From assembly GCA_027625915.1 (NCBI GenBank), contig JANTQA010000033.1:1302001-1366000 (forward strand): DNA of 64,000 bases. Reading direction: 5' to 3'. The translations under genes and the position numbers were made by a program. The notes under the pieces were generated by a model that saw only the letters and a program-made list of their open reading frames with translations, was not told the origin of the DNA and made no database searches. The stretch comes from Anaeramoeba flamelloides. Taxonomy: Eukaryota > Metamonada > Anaeramoebidae. Below are positions 1 to 11,439 of this stretch, in pieces (within the stretch, counting starts at the first letter, position 1; every line of letters starts with the position of its first letter).

Positions 1-49
1 TTGATTTATTTTTCATATATTTTTAAATTAAGATTTTAAGATTTTCAAT

Positions 50-340
50 GTTATTTGTTCAAACAAAATCTTCAGAAATTTCTAAAAGTGAGATTTCATC
101 AAAATTCAACTGTTTTGCAAATTTTTCTTTTTATTTTTCAATCCCAAAAATCCAAACAAAAAAGGATCCAGATCTTATTACTGAAAATTTAATTGGGGAA
201 AATGGAATCTTTTAAAAATGATAATTCGATCTTGAAAAGTTGATAAAAGAGTTTGTTTGACAAGTTTCATTTCATTCTTTGGGAAAATAAGTACTCTATT
301 ACCTTTGGGGAAAAAAAAAATAAATAAGAGAAGCTAGTCC
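50..340 (+). repeat. dispersed repeat R1, copy 1
   Basis: This AT-rich non-coding stretch is recognisably the same sequence as 35850-36140 and the first part of 43655-43790, all in the same orientation. Shared landmarks are AAAAGTGAGATT, GCAAATTTTTC, CTGAAAATTTAATT and CTCTATTACCTTTGG. No reading frame is kept between copies. In this copy the similarity stops exactly where the foldback element at 341 begins, so that element probably landed inside R1. Family unknown. Confidence 0.6.
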
Positions 341-908
341 CTTAAGGTTTAAAATCCCTGAAATTTGAAAAAAGATTATCTTGTGTTAGGAGTAAGGTAT
401 AGTGACTTGTTAATTTGGTTCTTAGCTGATCGATCTTGTAGCTTGGTATGGATTTTAATAGTGCTTCAAAATGGCATTTTTTGACAATTTATTTTTTTTA
501 TTTCTGAAATCCGAATTGAAGAGTTTAAGATTGATTGTCTCGAACTTAAGTTATAAAAAAATGTGGTTTGTAGGTTGTTGATTGAAATTTTTAATTAAGT
601 TTGGTTTTATTTGGAGCTTTCAAAAAAAATTTTTTCTGCTAGTTAATTGACAAAAAAGTAAATCAAGATTCTCTTCTACAGCCCAAAATTCAAAAGTTAT
701 TCTTGAACACCTACCAACCTATTAATCTTATACTCTTCAATTTGGATTTTTGAAATAAAAAAAATAAATTGTCAAAAATTGCCATTTTGAAGCACTATTA
801 AAATCCATACCAAGCTACAAGATCGATCAGCTAAGAACCAAATTAACAAGTGGTAACAAACCACACAAGATAATCTTTTTTCAAATTTCAGGGATTGTAA
901 ACCTTAAG
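341..908. mobile_element. foldback element (family F1), copy 1
   Basis: About 200 bp at the left (from CTTAAGGTTTAAAATCCCTG) returns as its reverse complement at the right, ending in CAGGGATTGTAAACCTTAAG. The arms include the pair GCTGATCGATCTTGTAGC and GCTACAAGATCGATCAGC. About 140 bp of unique loop lies between. A second copy at 2600-3156 shares both arms and loop, so this is a true family and not a chance palindrome. There is no ORF. It is a non-autonomous DNA transposon of MITE/foldback type. Confidence 0.8.
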
Positions 909-1375
909 AAAAATCATTTTTCAAGAAAGGTTTGGATTGTCCAATTTTTGTTGGGAACTTCAACTTTCAAAAACTTTTTGGGAGAATTGAGAAAAATCTT
1001 TTTTATTGTCAAACTGATCCAAAGTAAGAATCAATATAGGAATATTTCAAATTATTTGTTCTAGATTGTGGTTGAAAGTTAGTGATCAATCTACAGCGAA
1101 TTGTTTCAAAAAAATTTTTTTATAAAAAAAAAAATAAAAAAATTATTCAAACATACCTTTAGATGAATAAAGACAACACGGAACCTATTGGTGTTATTAA
1201 AAATAAAAATAAAATCACAAAAATGTTTTTTGATTCAATCTTTTGTTCAGAAACGTTGTAACAAAAGAAAAGAGTAAGTTTACGGCTATTAAGAAATAAA
1301 TTTTAAAATACAAAAAAACAAAGAAGAAGAAATGTGGAGGTGAGAATAGGAAAATTTGGCTAAAGACAAAAGAGT
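909..1375. other. intergenic, AT-rich
   Basis: Lies between the foldback element and the 3' end of the small secreted-protein gene. It holds poly-A and poly-T runs only. I see no gene, no RNA gene and no clear repeat. Confidence 0.5.
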
Positions 1376-1792
1376 TCAATTAAATGATTTACGATCGTTC
1401 ACTTCAGGTTGTTGCTCAGCATTTTCTTCCTGAATTTGTTGAAGATCTTTCTCATTAATGTTTTGAGCCAAGAAATTTGTGCAATAATAGCAGTCAACAG
1501 AAAAATTTGATCCAACATAGTCCCAGCCTGTAATCATTTTTGGTACATAATACGACGTACATCCTATTTAAGTTGAAGTGTTATTTCAAAAGTGGAAACA
1601 TTATGAAGAAATTTTTTTTTTCTTAATTTTTTGTCAGTTTGGAATTACAAAAAAAAATATTTTTGTTGTTAATTTATTTTTACCAACTGCCTTAAGGGAT
1701 GACATTGCATGGTTTTTCCAGACATGGCATTGCCATCCATATCCTAAAGAAAAAAGGGAAAAAATAAGAATCGTGAAGAAAACTGTTTTCAT
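1376..1792 (-). CDS. small secreted cysteine-containing protein, two exons
   Basis: A 98-residue protein encoded by exon 1 (1792-1684) and exon 2 (1563-1376), split by a 120-bp intron (1683-1564) with a GTAAAA donor and an AAATAG acceptor. Splicing keeps the frame through a shared Gly codon (g|ga). The first 19 residues form a clear signal peptide (MKT, then Phe, Ile and Leu, then GYG), so the product is probably secreted or enters the endomembrane system. The mature part of about 79 residues has four Cys, one in each of the contexts WQCHVW and VGCTSYY plus the pair CYYC, and a GWDYVG motif. It ends in an acidic, Gln-rich tail. I do not recognise the family and assign no function. Codon use and G+C stand out from the flanking DNA, which supports real coding. 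A MITE sits about 150 bp upstream of the start. Confidence 0.75.
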
Positions 1793-1942
1793 TTTAAAAT
1801 AATGAGACAAAATGAAATTACAACCCAACCAAATCACAATAAAAAATTGAACAACAATTGTCGTTACTTTTTTTATTTGACAACACTTTTGTTTATTTGA
1901 AATGATCTTGAATTAGGATTGTAATTAAAAGATCAAAATTCA

Positions 1943-2166
1943 ATACTGATAAATTCAAATTTATTTTATTCATTTTCCATTTTAGAAATTTAAAACTCAA
2001 CAAATAAAACAATTCAAGAAAAAGAATCTTTGAAAGTCAAGTCAATTTTATAAAGTTTTTTCAACCTTAAAGTTATATACTGAATTAGTCAAAGTTTATG
2101 TAAAACAATAAGTAAAACGGAAAATGAATAAAAAATTTTGAGATATTTATTGGAATTTATCAGTAT
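1943..2166. mobile_element. MITE family M1, copy 1
   Basis: The ends are inverted: ATACTGATAAATTCAAAT at the left and GAATTTATCAGTAT at the right, 224 bp apart. A relative with the same ends and some internal similarity lies at 40764-41002. There is no coding capacity. It sits in the likely promoter region of the minus-strand gene that starts at 1792. Confidence 0.65.
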
Positions 2167-2599
2167 CCTTCAAGAGAAATGTTTTTTAATACAGACTATT
2201 AAAAATAAGTAATTTAAACAACTTTCGACTTTTTGTGTCTTCACAAAAAGAATTTCAGGTTTTTGAAAGTCTAATACCAATAGTTTTCTTTTAGATAACT
2301 TTCAAAAATTTTCAAATCTAATAGTTAATCTTTTGTTAATTATTTTTTTTTTACCTTTTTTTGGTTTATAAAGTATGTATCAAGTATATTAAATTTGAAA
2401 AAATATGAAAGAATACAAGAAACTGAAATCTTGAAGACTGTCAGGCTGAAAGTTTCATAAACCTTTGAAATTATTTATATGGATTGTACTCTTCTTGTCC
2501 GGTATCCAACAAAAATAGCACAAAAATTCGGTCACATTTTTTACTTGACAACACTATTTATTTTTTTGAAATTAAAACAAATTACAAAAGTAATTAAGC
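2167..2599. other. intergenic, AT-rich
   Basis: Unique AT-rich sequence between the M1 MITE and the second F1 foldback. I see nothing in it. Confidence 0.4.
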
Positions 2600-3156
2600 T
2601 TTTGGATCCCTGAATTTTGAAAAAAGTTTATCTTATATCAGGGGTAGTGTCTTGTTAATTTGATTCTTATCAAATTGATCTTGAGCTTGTGTGGGTTTTA
2701 ATAGTGGTTCAAAAAGGCAATTTTTGTAAATTTTATTTTTTTTTTTTGATTCCTAACTCCAAATTGAAGAGTCTAAGACTTTAGATTGTAGATAAGTTTT
2801 AAAAAAATGTTACTCTGTAGTTTGTTGGCTGATATTTTTTATTTAACTTTGATTTTATTTCAGGACTTTTCAAAAATTATATATTTTTTAGTAATTGAGT
2901 AAAAGGAAAATAAATATTTCAATCAATAACACAAAAAACAAAATTCCTTAAGATATACCTACCAATCTATCAGTCTTAAACTCTTCAATTCAGATATTTG
3001 AAAAAAAAAGAAATTGTCATAAATTGCTATTTTCAACCACTTTTAAAACTCATATAAAGCCAATAAATCTTTCAGATAAGAACCAGATTAACATATCACT
3101 ACACTCTACACAAGATAATCTTTTTTTTCAAATTTCAGGGATTCTAAATATTGCGG
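2600..3156. mobile_element. foldback element (family F1), copy 2
   Basis: It has the same two arms and the same loop as 341-908, with many substitutions. The left arm begins near GGATCCCTGAATTTTGAAAA and the right arm closes with TTCAAATTTCAGGGATTC. The divergence between arms and between copies suggests an old insertion. The short open frame inside (3024-3272) follows the right arm and is not conserved as protein, so I read it as chance. Confidence 0.75.
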
Positions 3157-3389
3157 GGGTAGATAGATTTCACATTTTGGAAAATTTTAGTATAAAGAAT
3201 ATTACTGAAAAAATATTTTTTGAGTGCCAGTGGGTATCGAAGCCTCGAAACCCAAATATCAACTCAGATTGATTTGAGAAAAGAAAACGATTCCAAAAAA
3301 AAACAATATTGAATCTTGATATTTTTCAATTTTTTAATATTTTTTTTTTTAAATTTTTGGTTATTATTAAATTCAGTTTTGAATTTCGA

Positions 3390-4110
3390 TATCAATCCAA
3401 GAATAAACCAAAAAAACAAAAAAAAAAAAATCTACCAGATAAGGTGTACATTTGGTAAAAAATCTTTTCTTTTTAGAAGACCAAACATGAAAGATCACCT
3501 TTACAAATATATTTGTGGAAATTAAGAATGAATTTGGAAAAATTAGATAAAAATATCTTTTCGAAGATTGGTTTTCTTTATCTTCTTAATTTGTATGAAT
3601 ACAAACAATTTATAATCCTCGAATTTCTGTGCCCATTGCTATTTATTATTATTTTACAAAACATTTTTGTAACAAATTTGTTTTCATAATTCTTTTTTCA
3701 AATATTTTTATGAAACAAAATTAAAACAAAGGAAAATATTTCAAAGATTAAAGTAAATGTGTTGAATTATCGAAACGAAAAAATCTGTTACACACAATTT
3801 GACCCAAAGAAAAAGAAAAATTGATAATATTATAAATCATGAATTCAGAATTATTTTGAGTTTTCAATTTAATGGAAAAGAAATTATTATCAAATCAAAC
3901 AAATTCAGCAATTAAACACTTATTCACTAGAATATTTTAACAAATATCCTATTTTCTTGAACCAAAATTTTAATTAGATAAAGGAAAATAAAAAAGGGTT
4001 TTAAAATTATTTTTTGGAATTGTTGAGAAATTATAAAGTAATAATTGAATCAAAATTTTTCTCTAATATAAGTTTTTTGGTTCGAATGAAAAATAAAACC
4101 AAGAAAAGTA
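3390..4110 (+). repeat. dispersed repeat R2, copy 1
   Basis: It shares a run of landmarks in the same order with 50250-50960: AAGAATAAACCAA, AAGGTGTA, GAAAGATCACCTTT, CTTTATCTTCTTAATTTG, and GGAATTNTTGAGAAAT with AAAGTAAT after it. Similarity is patchy, with many gaps, and no frame survives in both copies. Class unknown. Confidence 0.5.
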
Positions 4111-5012
4111 TTAGTAATTGTATTAAATATTATACACATAACAACCAATATATTAATTGGATTATTTTAATTTTATTTTTTCTTATTCAATTTTTCAATT
4201 ATTTCGATCTCCAGATTTTAATTGGTACAAAAAAATGTTTGATTACTGTATATTCAACCCTTATATTTATCAAATTATTTATTGTATTTAATTAAAGAAA
4301 TGATTTGAATAATACGTTTTACCTTTGAAAAATGTACTTATTCTCTTAAAATAAATAAAATTCTCTATTTAATCATCAAGTTAAAAGAATCTTCTTCAAA
4401 GGTAAAAAAAAAAAGTATTTAACATTTTTAATAAACATTTAGAAGTATTCAAAACAAAAATTAAAAATATATAGACTTCGATTGATGATTATTCGAATAG
4501 GTGTATATTTAAGTTCTTTTGAAATTGTTTGAGTATTATGTAAATATTAACCCCTATTCAATTAAAATGATGTTTACTTCAAAAGAAAATAATTCTTTCA
4601 TTTTCAATATTCACAATTGTAAATATGGAGTGTTGTAAAAAAATAGAGTTTCCGTAACATTTATATTTACACAATTATATCTGTTTATTCAAAAAGAGAA
4701 AAGAATTTGTTCCAATTTTCAAATCATATTTAACACATTCCCATCCAACTAATTATATGTTTTTAATCAAATATTTGGAATTTTCAAGGTTCCTATTATC
4801 GATAAAATTGCTGGAAGAGACTTGGGAAACTCATATCTTAAATTATCAATGGTTTTTCTTTATTTAAAATCTTCAAACATTAAATAATCAAATAAACAGG
4901 AAAAAAAAATCAATCACCAAATATAATATTGGTTTCTAAATTTCTATTATTCAAAAGAAAATCCACAAAATGGATAATCAAATCTAAATTATTTCCCTCA
5001 AAAATTGTAGTT
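4111..5012. other. intergenic with a 57-bp miniature inverted repeat
   Basis: AT-rich and without a gene. At about 4616-4672, TGTAAATATGGAGTGTTGT is followed almost at once by CATTTATATTTACA. These are the two end sequences of the M2 MITE family (14173-14538, 42906-43269) brought together with the middle lost, so this is probably a collapsed copy. Confidence 0.45.
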
Positions 5013-5882
5013 ACCATTGTGAAAAAAATTTGGGTCATTAAAAAAAATTGTGTCAGTCAAAAATTAGTTTTCGTTTTTTAAATAATAAATATTAGTAAAA
5101 TGGTTTTTGATCAAAGTAAAATTTTATGAACAAATCTTACATTTAAGAAAACCCAAAGTCACTATCAATAATAATTTTCAAAGGTAATATTAAATTGTTG
5201 CCTTTGGAGCTTTTAGAATTACTGTGGAAACTCTAAAAAACAAAAATTGACTATTAATTGTAAACTTGACTAAAAATTATAATTTTTTTTTATTAGATTA
5301 CATTCCAAGATCAAGTTAGTCATTGTTTGGGAAGACCAAAAATTAATAACTGTTTTAAATTAAAGTTTGTCTATTGGGATTTTTAGAATTTAAATGGTAT
5401 ATGAAATCTTGGTATTTCGTTATTTTAAAGTTTTGATTGTAAACATTAGTAGAAAACAATCTATTCTGAAAAAAATAGCTTTTTTTGAAGATTTTATTAT
5501 TCAATTTTGTTTAAAAGGATATTTAAGATTAACTTTAATAAATTTGCCTTAATTAAGTATGTTAAATATCTTATTGAGTTAATAGATTTTAATATTTCCT
5601 AATAAATAGTTCTCTTGTTTTTAGTAAAGTTAACAATAAAAATTCAATTTTTGTTTTTTAGAGTTCCACAGTAATTCTAAAAGCTCCAAAGGCAACAATT
5701 TAATATTACCTTTGAAAATTATTATTGATAGTGACTTTGGTTTTTCTTAAATGTAAGATTTGTTCATAAAATTTTACTTTGATCAAAAATCATTTTGCTA
5801 ATATTTACTATTTAAACAAACGAAAACAAATTTTTGACTGACCCAATTTTTTTTTAATGACCCAAATTTTTTTCACAATGGT
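5013..5882. mobile_element. foldback element (family F2) with about 245-bp arms
   Basis: The left arm starts ACCATTGTGAAAAAAATTTG and runs to about 5258. The right arm from about 5645 is its near-perfect reverse complement and ends CAAATTTTTTTCACAATGGT. The arms differ at only a handful of positions, so the insertion is fairly recent. The loop of about 385 bp carries no ORF. A single arm tip of the same family occurs at 43777-43800. Confidence 0.85.
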
Positions 5883-7437
5883 CATAAAATTTTTTCTAAA
5901 ACAATTTAAAAAACAAAGAATTTAAAAATATTTGTTAAAAAATTAAAAAAAAATTTTAGAGATTTCCATCGTAATTTGAAAATATTTTAAATTATCAAGA
6001 ATTTAACCTTCAAAATTGATTTTTTCACAGGTACACTGTTTGGGTTCTTTCTTTGATGTATTATTCGAACAAATAGAAAATATAAAGCACTGATTTTAAA
6101 TGAAACATAGCTATGATACCCTGAACATTAGTATTTAGGATTAGATTCTCAATTTTGCAGAAAACTTCCAAGACATATTTTAACCTTATCCTATCACCAA
6201 AATGAAAGTTTGTTTAATTAAACGATTTTCATGCTCTTGAAACGTGTTTTTGTAAAAAAAAACTTGGCTTGTTAAAAGTAATCTCTTTTTAAGAATAACG
6301 AATTTTCTTCACAGACTCCATCAAAATTTTAAAAAACAAAAAAAATAATGATCATAAATAAACATTTGAAGAAATACTTCACTTGTTACTGGTAAGTGTT
6401 GTCGTTTACTTTACAAAGTCTCGAAACCATCAACTTATAAAGACTTTTTTTACTCTGAAAGTGAAATTCTCAAAATTAACATTAATAATCCAATGGGTTG
6501 TGTTTGAGTAATCTAATAAAGTTCTTTTGTAATCAATAAATGATACTCAAAAAAAAAAAAAAAGATTTTTTTTGAATTTCAAAGTACATTCAATACAAAT
6601 AAGGTTCTCAAGAGTTTTAATTGTAAAATAATCACAAAATTTATGTTGAGGTGTGCTTTCATCGAATTGATATTACTTTCTGTGTTTTTTTTGGTTACAA
6701 AAACTACAAGATCACCGCATCTTTTCACTAAAAAATTATTCTTTTTTTTTTTTTATTGTATTTAGCTTTAAATAAACTTTTCTCCTCTTAAAATTTCCCA
6801 TTCTTACTGCAAATCTAAATTAAAAACTGATAAATCTAATTTAATAAGGGTATTTGAGATAAAAATCTGATTAGATTTTGTTGTTTTCTTTTGTTTAATT
6901 ACCCAACCTTATGTTCGTTCAGGATTTAAAGTTCACATAAAATATTGTAATATGAAAAAAAGTCTCAAATAAATATACCAAGATCACAAATCCCATTCTT
7001 ATTTCTTTGGAAACTGTTATTGAATTTAGGAAAAGCTAAACCAAGTTAAATAATTTCTCCATTTATTATTCAAATACAAATAACTCCAAAAATTGAAATT
7101 ATTCCACAACTGTGTCACAACCTCAAAAAATAGCCTCATTCATACACACAAAAAAAATACTGATTTTTTTATTCAATAAATTGAAAAGATTAAAAGATTT
7201 TGTTCAACTCTATTATTCTGTAAAAAAAATGAACAAAGAGACTTAAATTGCACGAACAACCTACAATTCGACAAACACTAAGATTAATTTTACACTAATT
7301 CATTCCAAATTCATCCGTAGAGTATTGGGTTTCAAAAAGAATTCATTCAAAAAAAGGAATAAAAAAAATGTTTTGTGGAATCAATTCATTTTTTTTTTTC
7401 AATTTTTTCAACCACACCTTCCAATTTCAACCCAGAA
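5883..7437. other. intergenic region upstream of Mo25
   Basis: AT-rich, with no convincing reading frame on either strand. The last 100 bp before the Mo25 ATG are T-rich with short CA-rich patches, as seen before the other genes here. I could not pick out a TATA box from the background. Confidence 0.4.
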
Positions 7438-9153
7438 ATGACAAATTTAACAAGAAAACAAAAAAAATTAAAGAAATCACCAGAAAAGCTGATTAATGGA
7501 GTTTGTGATCAACTAACACAACTTGGTTCCTCTGAATTGAATGAAAAATCACGAAACAAAATTATTGATGAAGCGAAAAAGTTTTTAGGGATCATCAAAT
7601 TGGTGTTGTTTGGTGTCAATGATACAAAGCCAAACCCAGATCAAGTTTCTTCTTTAGCAAGACAGGTATACAATACAAGCTTTTTTCTTCTCCTAATAAG
7701 CAATTTGGAATCGCTTGAATTTGAATCACGAAAGGATGTTGTTCAAATATTTAATAACCTTCTCCATAGAAGGCTTAGTACACGACTACCAACTGTTGAA
7801 CATATCTACAACCATAAAGAAATTGTTGACAAATTATTTGAAAGGTTTGTTCTTTTTTCAGTTCCTGTCCTCTTGCATTAGTCGAAATAAAAAAAAAAAG
7901 AAAAATAAAAAAAAGAGAAAAAGAGAAAAAAAAAAAAAAAAAAAAAAGAAAATCAAAAAAGAAAAGGCAAAGAACCAAAGGAAAAAAAAAAAAGATAACA
8001 AAACAAGCAAAAACGATCGCCACGTGAGACAAATTTCCTTCTTCAAATACAATATCTGTTTTCCAAAATTCTCAAATTTTTAATTTTTTGTCCAAAAAAG
8101 AAAAAAAATTAATTAATATTTTTGTTTGGTTGTTTGTGATTAAAAAAAGTCCTTTAAAAATTATTCTCTCTGTTTGTAACTTCTTTTCCCCAACAAGCCA
8201 TTAAATATTGGGTTTCTCTTTTTCTTTCCTTAAATATTTCTCTCCAAAATTTTTTAAATTTATTTTTTCTGCACAGCTACAATCAACCAGAAATTGCCTT
8301 AAATTGCGGTATGATGCTAAGGGAGTGTGTACATTATGAGACACTTGCAGGCTATATGTTAAATGGTGACAATTTTTGGAAGCTATTTGAATATGTTGAA
8401 AATACAAATTTTGATGTGTCTTCTGATACTTTTTCGACTTTTAGGGTTTGTTAACTTTTCATACATGCACACTTTTCTTTCTTTTTATCTTATGTTTTTT
8501 CCGCTACCTTTCTCTTCTCTTTTCTTTTCTTTTTCTTTTTCTTTTTCTTTTTCCTTTTTTCATTTTTCTTTTTTTCTTTATCTTTTTCCTTTTTTCATTT
8601 CAATTCTAAATATCTCTCTTCAATTTTTTTTTTCTTTTTCATTTGTTTTGTAAATGATACATTTTGCAAAAACCAATTTAATACATTTCATATTCTAATT
8701 CAAAAGGACTTGTTAGTTGTCCAAAAAGAAGTTGCAGCGCATTTTTTGGTTGAGCAGTATGACAAATTCTTCAAAAAATATAACATATTACTCCAAACCT
8801 CATATGTTGTCAAAAGACAATCTTTAAAACTGTTAGGAGAGCTTTTGCTTGATCGTAAAAACTTCCAAGTCATGAAAAAGTATATTAGCGACGACGAAAA
8901 CCTGAAACTAATGATGAATTTAATGAACGACAAAAGGAAAAGTATCCAATTTGAGGCCTTTCATGTTTTTAAAATCTTTGTAGCAAACCCAAACAAAAAC
9001 GAAAAAATTATTAGGATATTAAGCATGAATAAGAAAGCACTTATAAAATTTTTATCACATTTCCTGGAAGACAGAAACGATGAAACCTTTAAAGAAGAAA
9101 AATTAATTTTAATTGAAGAAATTAGAAAAATACCATCAAAAAATAAAAAATAA
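7438..9153 (+). CDS. Mo25/CAB39 scaffold protein, three exons
   Basis: A 340-residue protein, matching the roughly 340 residues usual for Mo25. Exons are 7438-7844, 8277-8445 and 8707-9153; introns of 432 and 261 bp both begin GTTTGTT. In animals and fungi Mo25 is the armadillo-like scaffold that binds STRAD and activates LKB1 or Ste20/GCK kinases. Diagnostic stretches are [17 protein letters not shown] (exon 1), [14 protein letters not shown] (exon 2), and [16 protein letters not shown] then [18 protein letters not shown] (exon 3). The joins restore conserved sequence exactly ([11 protein letters not shown]). The start is the first ATG; the frame upstream of it is only T-rich leader. AATAAA follows the stop by about 50 bp. 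Intron 1 holds a long A/G tract and intron 2 a long C/T tract. The family call is very secure; the kinase partner is inferred. Confidence 0.95.
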
Positions 9154-9842
9154 TTAAAGCTATTTGTAAAAAAGATGGGAAGCAGACCATAAAAAGAATG
9201 AATAAAAATTGTTTTGTTTTTGATCAATAAATGTTCTTTTTTTATGAATTCTTTTCTCAGCTAAACTTCCCTCTTTATTAATACAACTGTAACCATTTAC
9301 AGAAATTAAATAATGTTTTTTTTTTGATTTCAAAAAAAAAAAAAAAATAAAATAAAAAATTAATGTTGATGAATTCCAAAACTTTAAATTTTGTAGCGAT
9401 ATAATATTGAATTTTTTTACTTGATCATTAAAATTATTTAATGTATTTGCTTTGTTTTTTGTTTTTGTTTTTATTTTTATTTTTAAATTTGTTTTTTGAT
9501 GTTTTTTTTTTATTGAAATAAATTTTTTGATTTGTTAGGTTCTAAAATAATGAACAAATATTAATAAAAAACAAATTTATTTTTTTTATTTTATTATATT
9601 TTTTTTTGTTTAAAACGACAGTAATAGAAATTACTACTTGGATATTCGATAACCTCAAATTGAGATGTAGAAAATAATTTGTAAATAGAAGAATAGAAAA
9701 TTAAATAATTTGAAAAATCTTGATTTTTTGTGATCAAAAATTAAAGAACGAATATTTATATGAAAGAAGAAAAACCTTATGAATTAGAGTTCAAGATTTA
9801 ATTTTTTTTAATTATTTGTTTATGGGTTTTATATTGACAATA
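9154..9842. other. 3' flank of Mo25, AT-rich
   Basis: Holds the likely poly-A signals of Mo25 (AATAAA near 9201 and 9226) and then long T runs. No gene is seen. Confidence 0.4.
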
Positions 9843-10232
9843 CAGCTGTTCCAAACCTACCATGAAATTTAACAGAAATAGAAATTGACTTTTTGTCTCT
9901 GTTAAATACAAAAGAAAAAATCTTCAGATATAAGCTATCATATATATTTTATGGTTTGACATTGGTTTTTAAAAAAATTTCTAATTCGAAAGACCTGAGA
10001 AAAATATCTTGTTGTTTTGAAACAAATTCAAAAATTCAAAACAAAAGTTCCCAAGATCGAAGATCGTATTTGATGATTTCTTTGAAATGGTCTTGTCTTA
10101 GGATTTTAAGGTATTTAGAAATTAAGGATCCACCAAAAACGTGAAATTTTTTTTAAAAATCATTGATCATTTAGAAAGGCTTATTTTCAAAAATTCAAAT
10201 TTTACTATTTTCTCTTTGTGAAATTTTTGTTC

Positions 10233-11268
10233 TAAACTCAATTCTAAAAAATGGGACACAAAAAAAAATTACATTAATAAAAATATACTCCAAAATACAT
10301 GATATTTGAACATTAAAATAATAAAAGACTCGAAAATATTTAATTAATACTATTTATATATTTTATAGTAAATTTAAAATTCAATTCGAAAAATAAAAAA
10401 GAAAAAATAAAAAAAAGTGTGCCCATATTTTTGGAACACGGTTACCAAAAAATCCATTTTTATTGAAAGAAAAATTAATAAAAACTATTAATAGATTCAG
10501 CCTGTCTTTTGATAACTAAATCTATCCTTTTAAATATAGAGTTTACTAATTATCTTAGGTTTCCCAACTCAAAGTATTTCATACATTAGTGAAAATTTTA
10601 AAAATTCTTCTTCGTTTTTTGGTTACAATTTTTCAGTTTAGTATCCATAAATTCCCAATTGGATTTAAATCTTGTGGAATTGGGGGTCAAGGGTCCAGAA
10701 CATTAAATCCCCGATTTAAGTAAGTTTGAGTTTTTTTTTTGAGGTATGTGGACAAGCTCCATCCTTTTGGAAAATCCCTTTCAACTCACTATATTCTGAA
10801 TTAGCGAGTTGAATTTCCTTTGATTTTTTTGATAATATCATTAATAATACATTCAGTATTCAAACTTCCATTAATGATAATAAGGTCTGTTTGTAGACCA
10901 TGTGCCCTAGCACGCCATATCATGATTTTTTTTTCAAAAAAATTTTTTCTCGATAAAAAAAGAATCTTTTTTCTTTTTGAGAAAAAAAAAAAATTTTTTT
11001 TTGTGATCAGAATGAAAACTTTTAAATTTCATTTTAAAGTGATTTTGAGATTTTCGAAAAGTTTTGAAAAAAAAGAATCAAAAAAAAATCAAAAAAATTA
11101 TTGAAAATCAAAAATCAAAAAATAATGATAAAAAATGATAAATAATTAACTTTAAAATTATTTACATTGATTGTTAATATCTAATGTTTCTATTTAAGAG
11201 TCAAATATCACTTTTCTTGGAATTAAATTGATTTTGAAGGTGTGCCCCAATTTTTGGAATTGAGTTTA
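10233..11268 (-). mobile_element. Tc1/mariner-type DNA transposon with dead transposase
   Basis: The inverted ends are TAAACTCAATTCTAAAAAAT at the left and ATTTTTGGAATTGAGTTTA at the right, 1036 bp apart, with TA at both boundaries. The minus strand still encodes Tc1-like transposase motifs. A further copy of the right-end sequence (GTGCCCATATTTTTGGAAC, near 10420) lies about 200 bp inside the left end, so a short derivative may be embedded. It was inserted into the M3 element that surrounds it. A shorter relative is at 19285-19813. Confidence 0.85.
10630..11065 (-). pseudogene. Tc1/mariner transposase remnant
   Basis: Reading the minus strand from about 11065 downwards, the order of motifs is that of a Tc1 DDE transposase. 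First comes a SDH stretch (usually SDE, first catalytic Asp), then IMIWRARAHG (usually vMvWG), then GSLNTECIINDII, then FQKDGACPH (usually FQQDGAPCH, second catalytic Asp), and finally DLNPIGNLW. In the last motif the catalytic Glu of the usual DLNPIENLW is Gly. The motifs lie in more than one frame with stops between, so the gene is dead. The N-terminal DNA-binding domain is not recognisable. Confidence 0.85.
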
Positions 11269-11438
11269 TTATAAAATTAAACTGTTTGTAATAGGCTATC
11301 ACATAACCATAAAATCCGGTCATAAAAAGTCAAGTATGAGAAAGAAAATGATTTTTCTGTTTATCATAAATTTCACTGCAGCATTGGAACGGCTGTAATA
11401 ATTCTTCAGAGAGGTATTGACTGAATTATTTTCCACGT

Positions 11439-11439
<1 letters not shown>

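Larger units (their letters stand above)
9843..11395. mobile_element. TA-flanked DNA element (family M3), interrupted by a Tc1-like element
   Basis: The left end TA|CAGCTGTTCCAAACC is mirrored at the right by GGAACGGCTG|TA. Similarity of the ends extends about 35 bp inward (ATGAAATTTA and its partner). The right arm is only about 127 bp because a second transposon, 10233-11268, lies inside. A compact member with the same CAGCCGTTC end and TA flanks is at 22727-23170. No coding sequence of its own is visible. Confidence 0.65.

Noticed and set aside
3230-3260. GGTATCGAAGCCTCGAAACCC, which looks a little like a tRNA T-arm
   Set aside because: No acceptor stem, D-arm or anticodon arm can be placed around it; no tRNA was found anywhere in the window.
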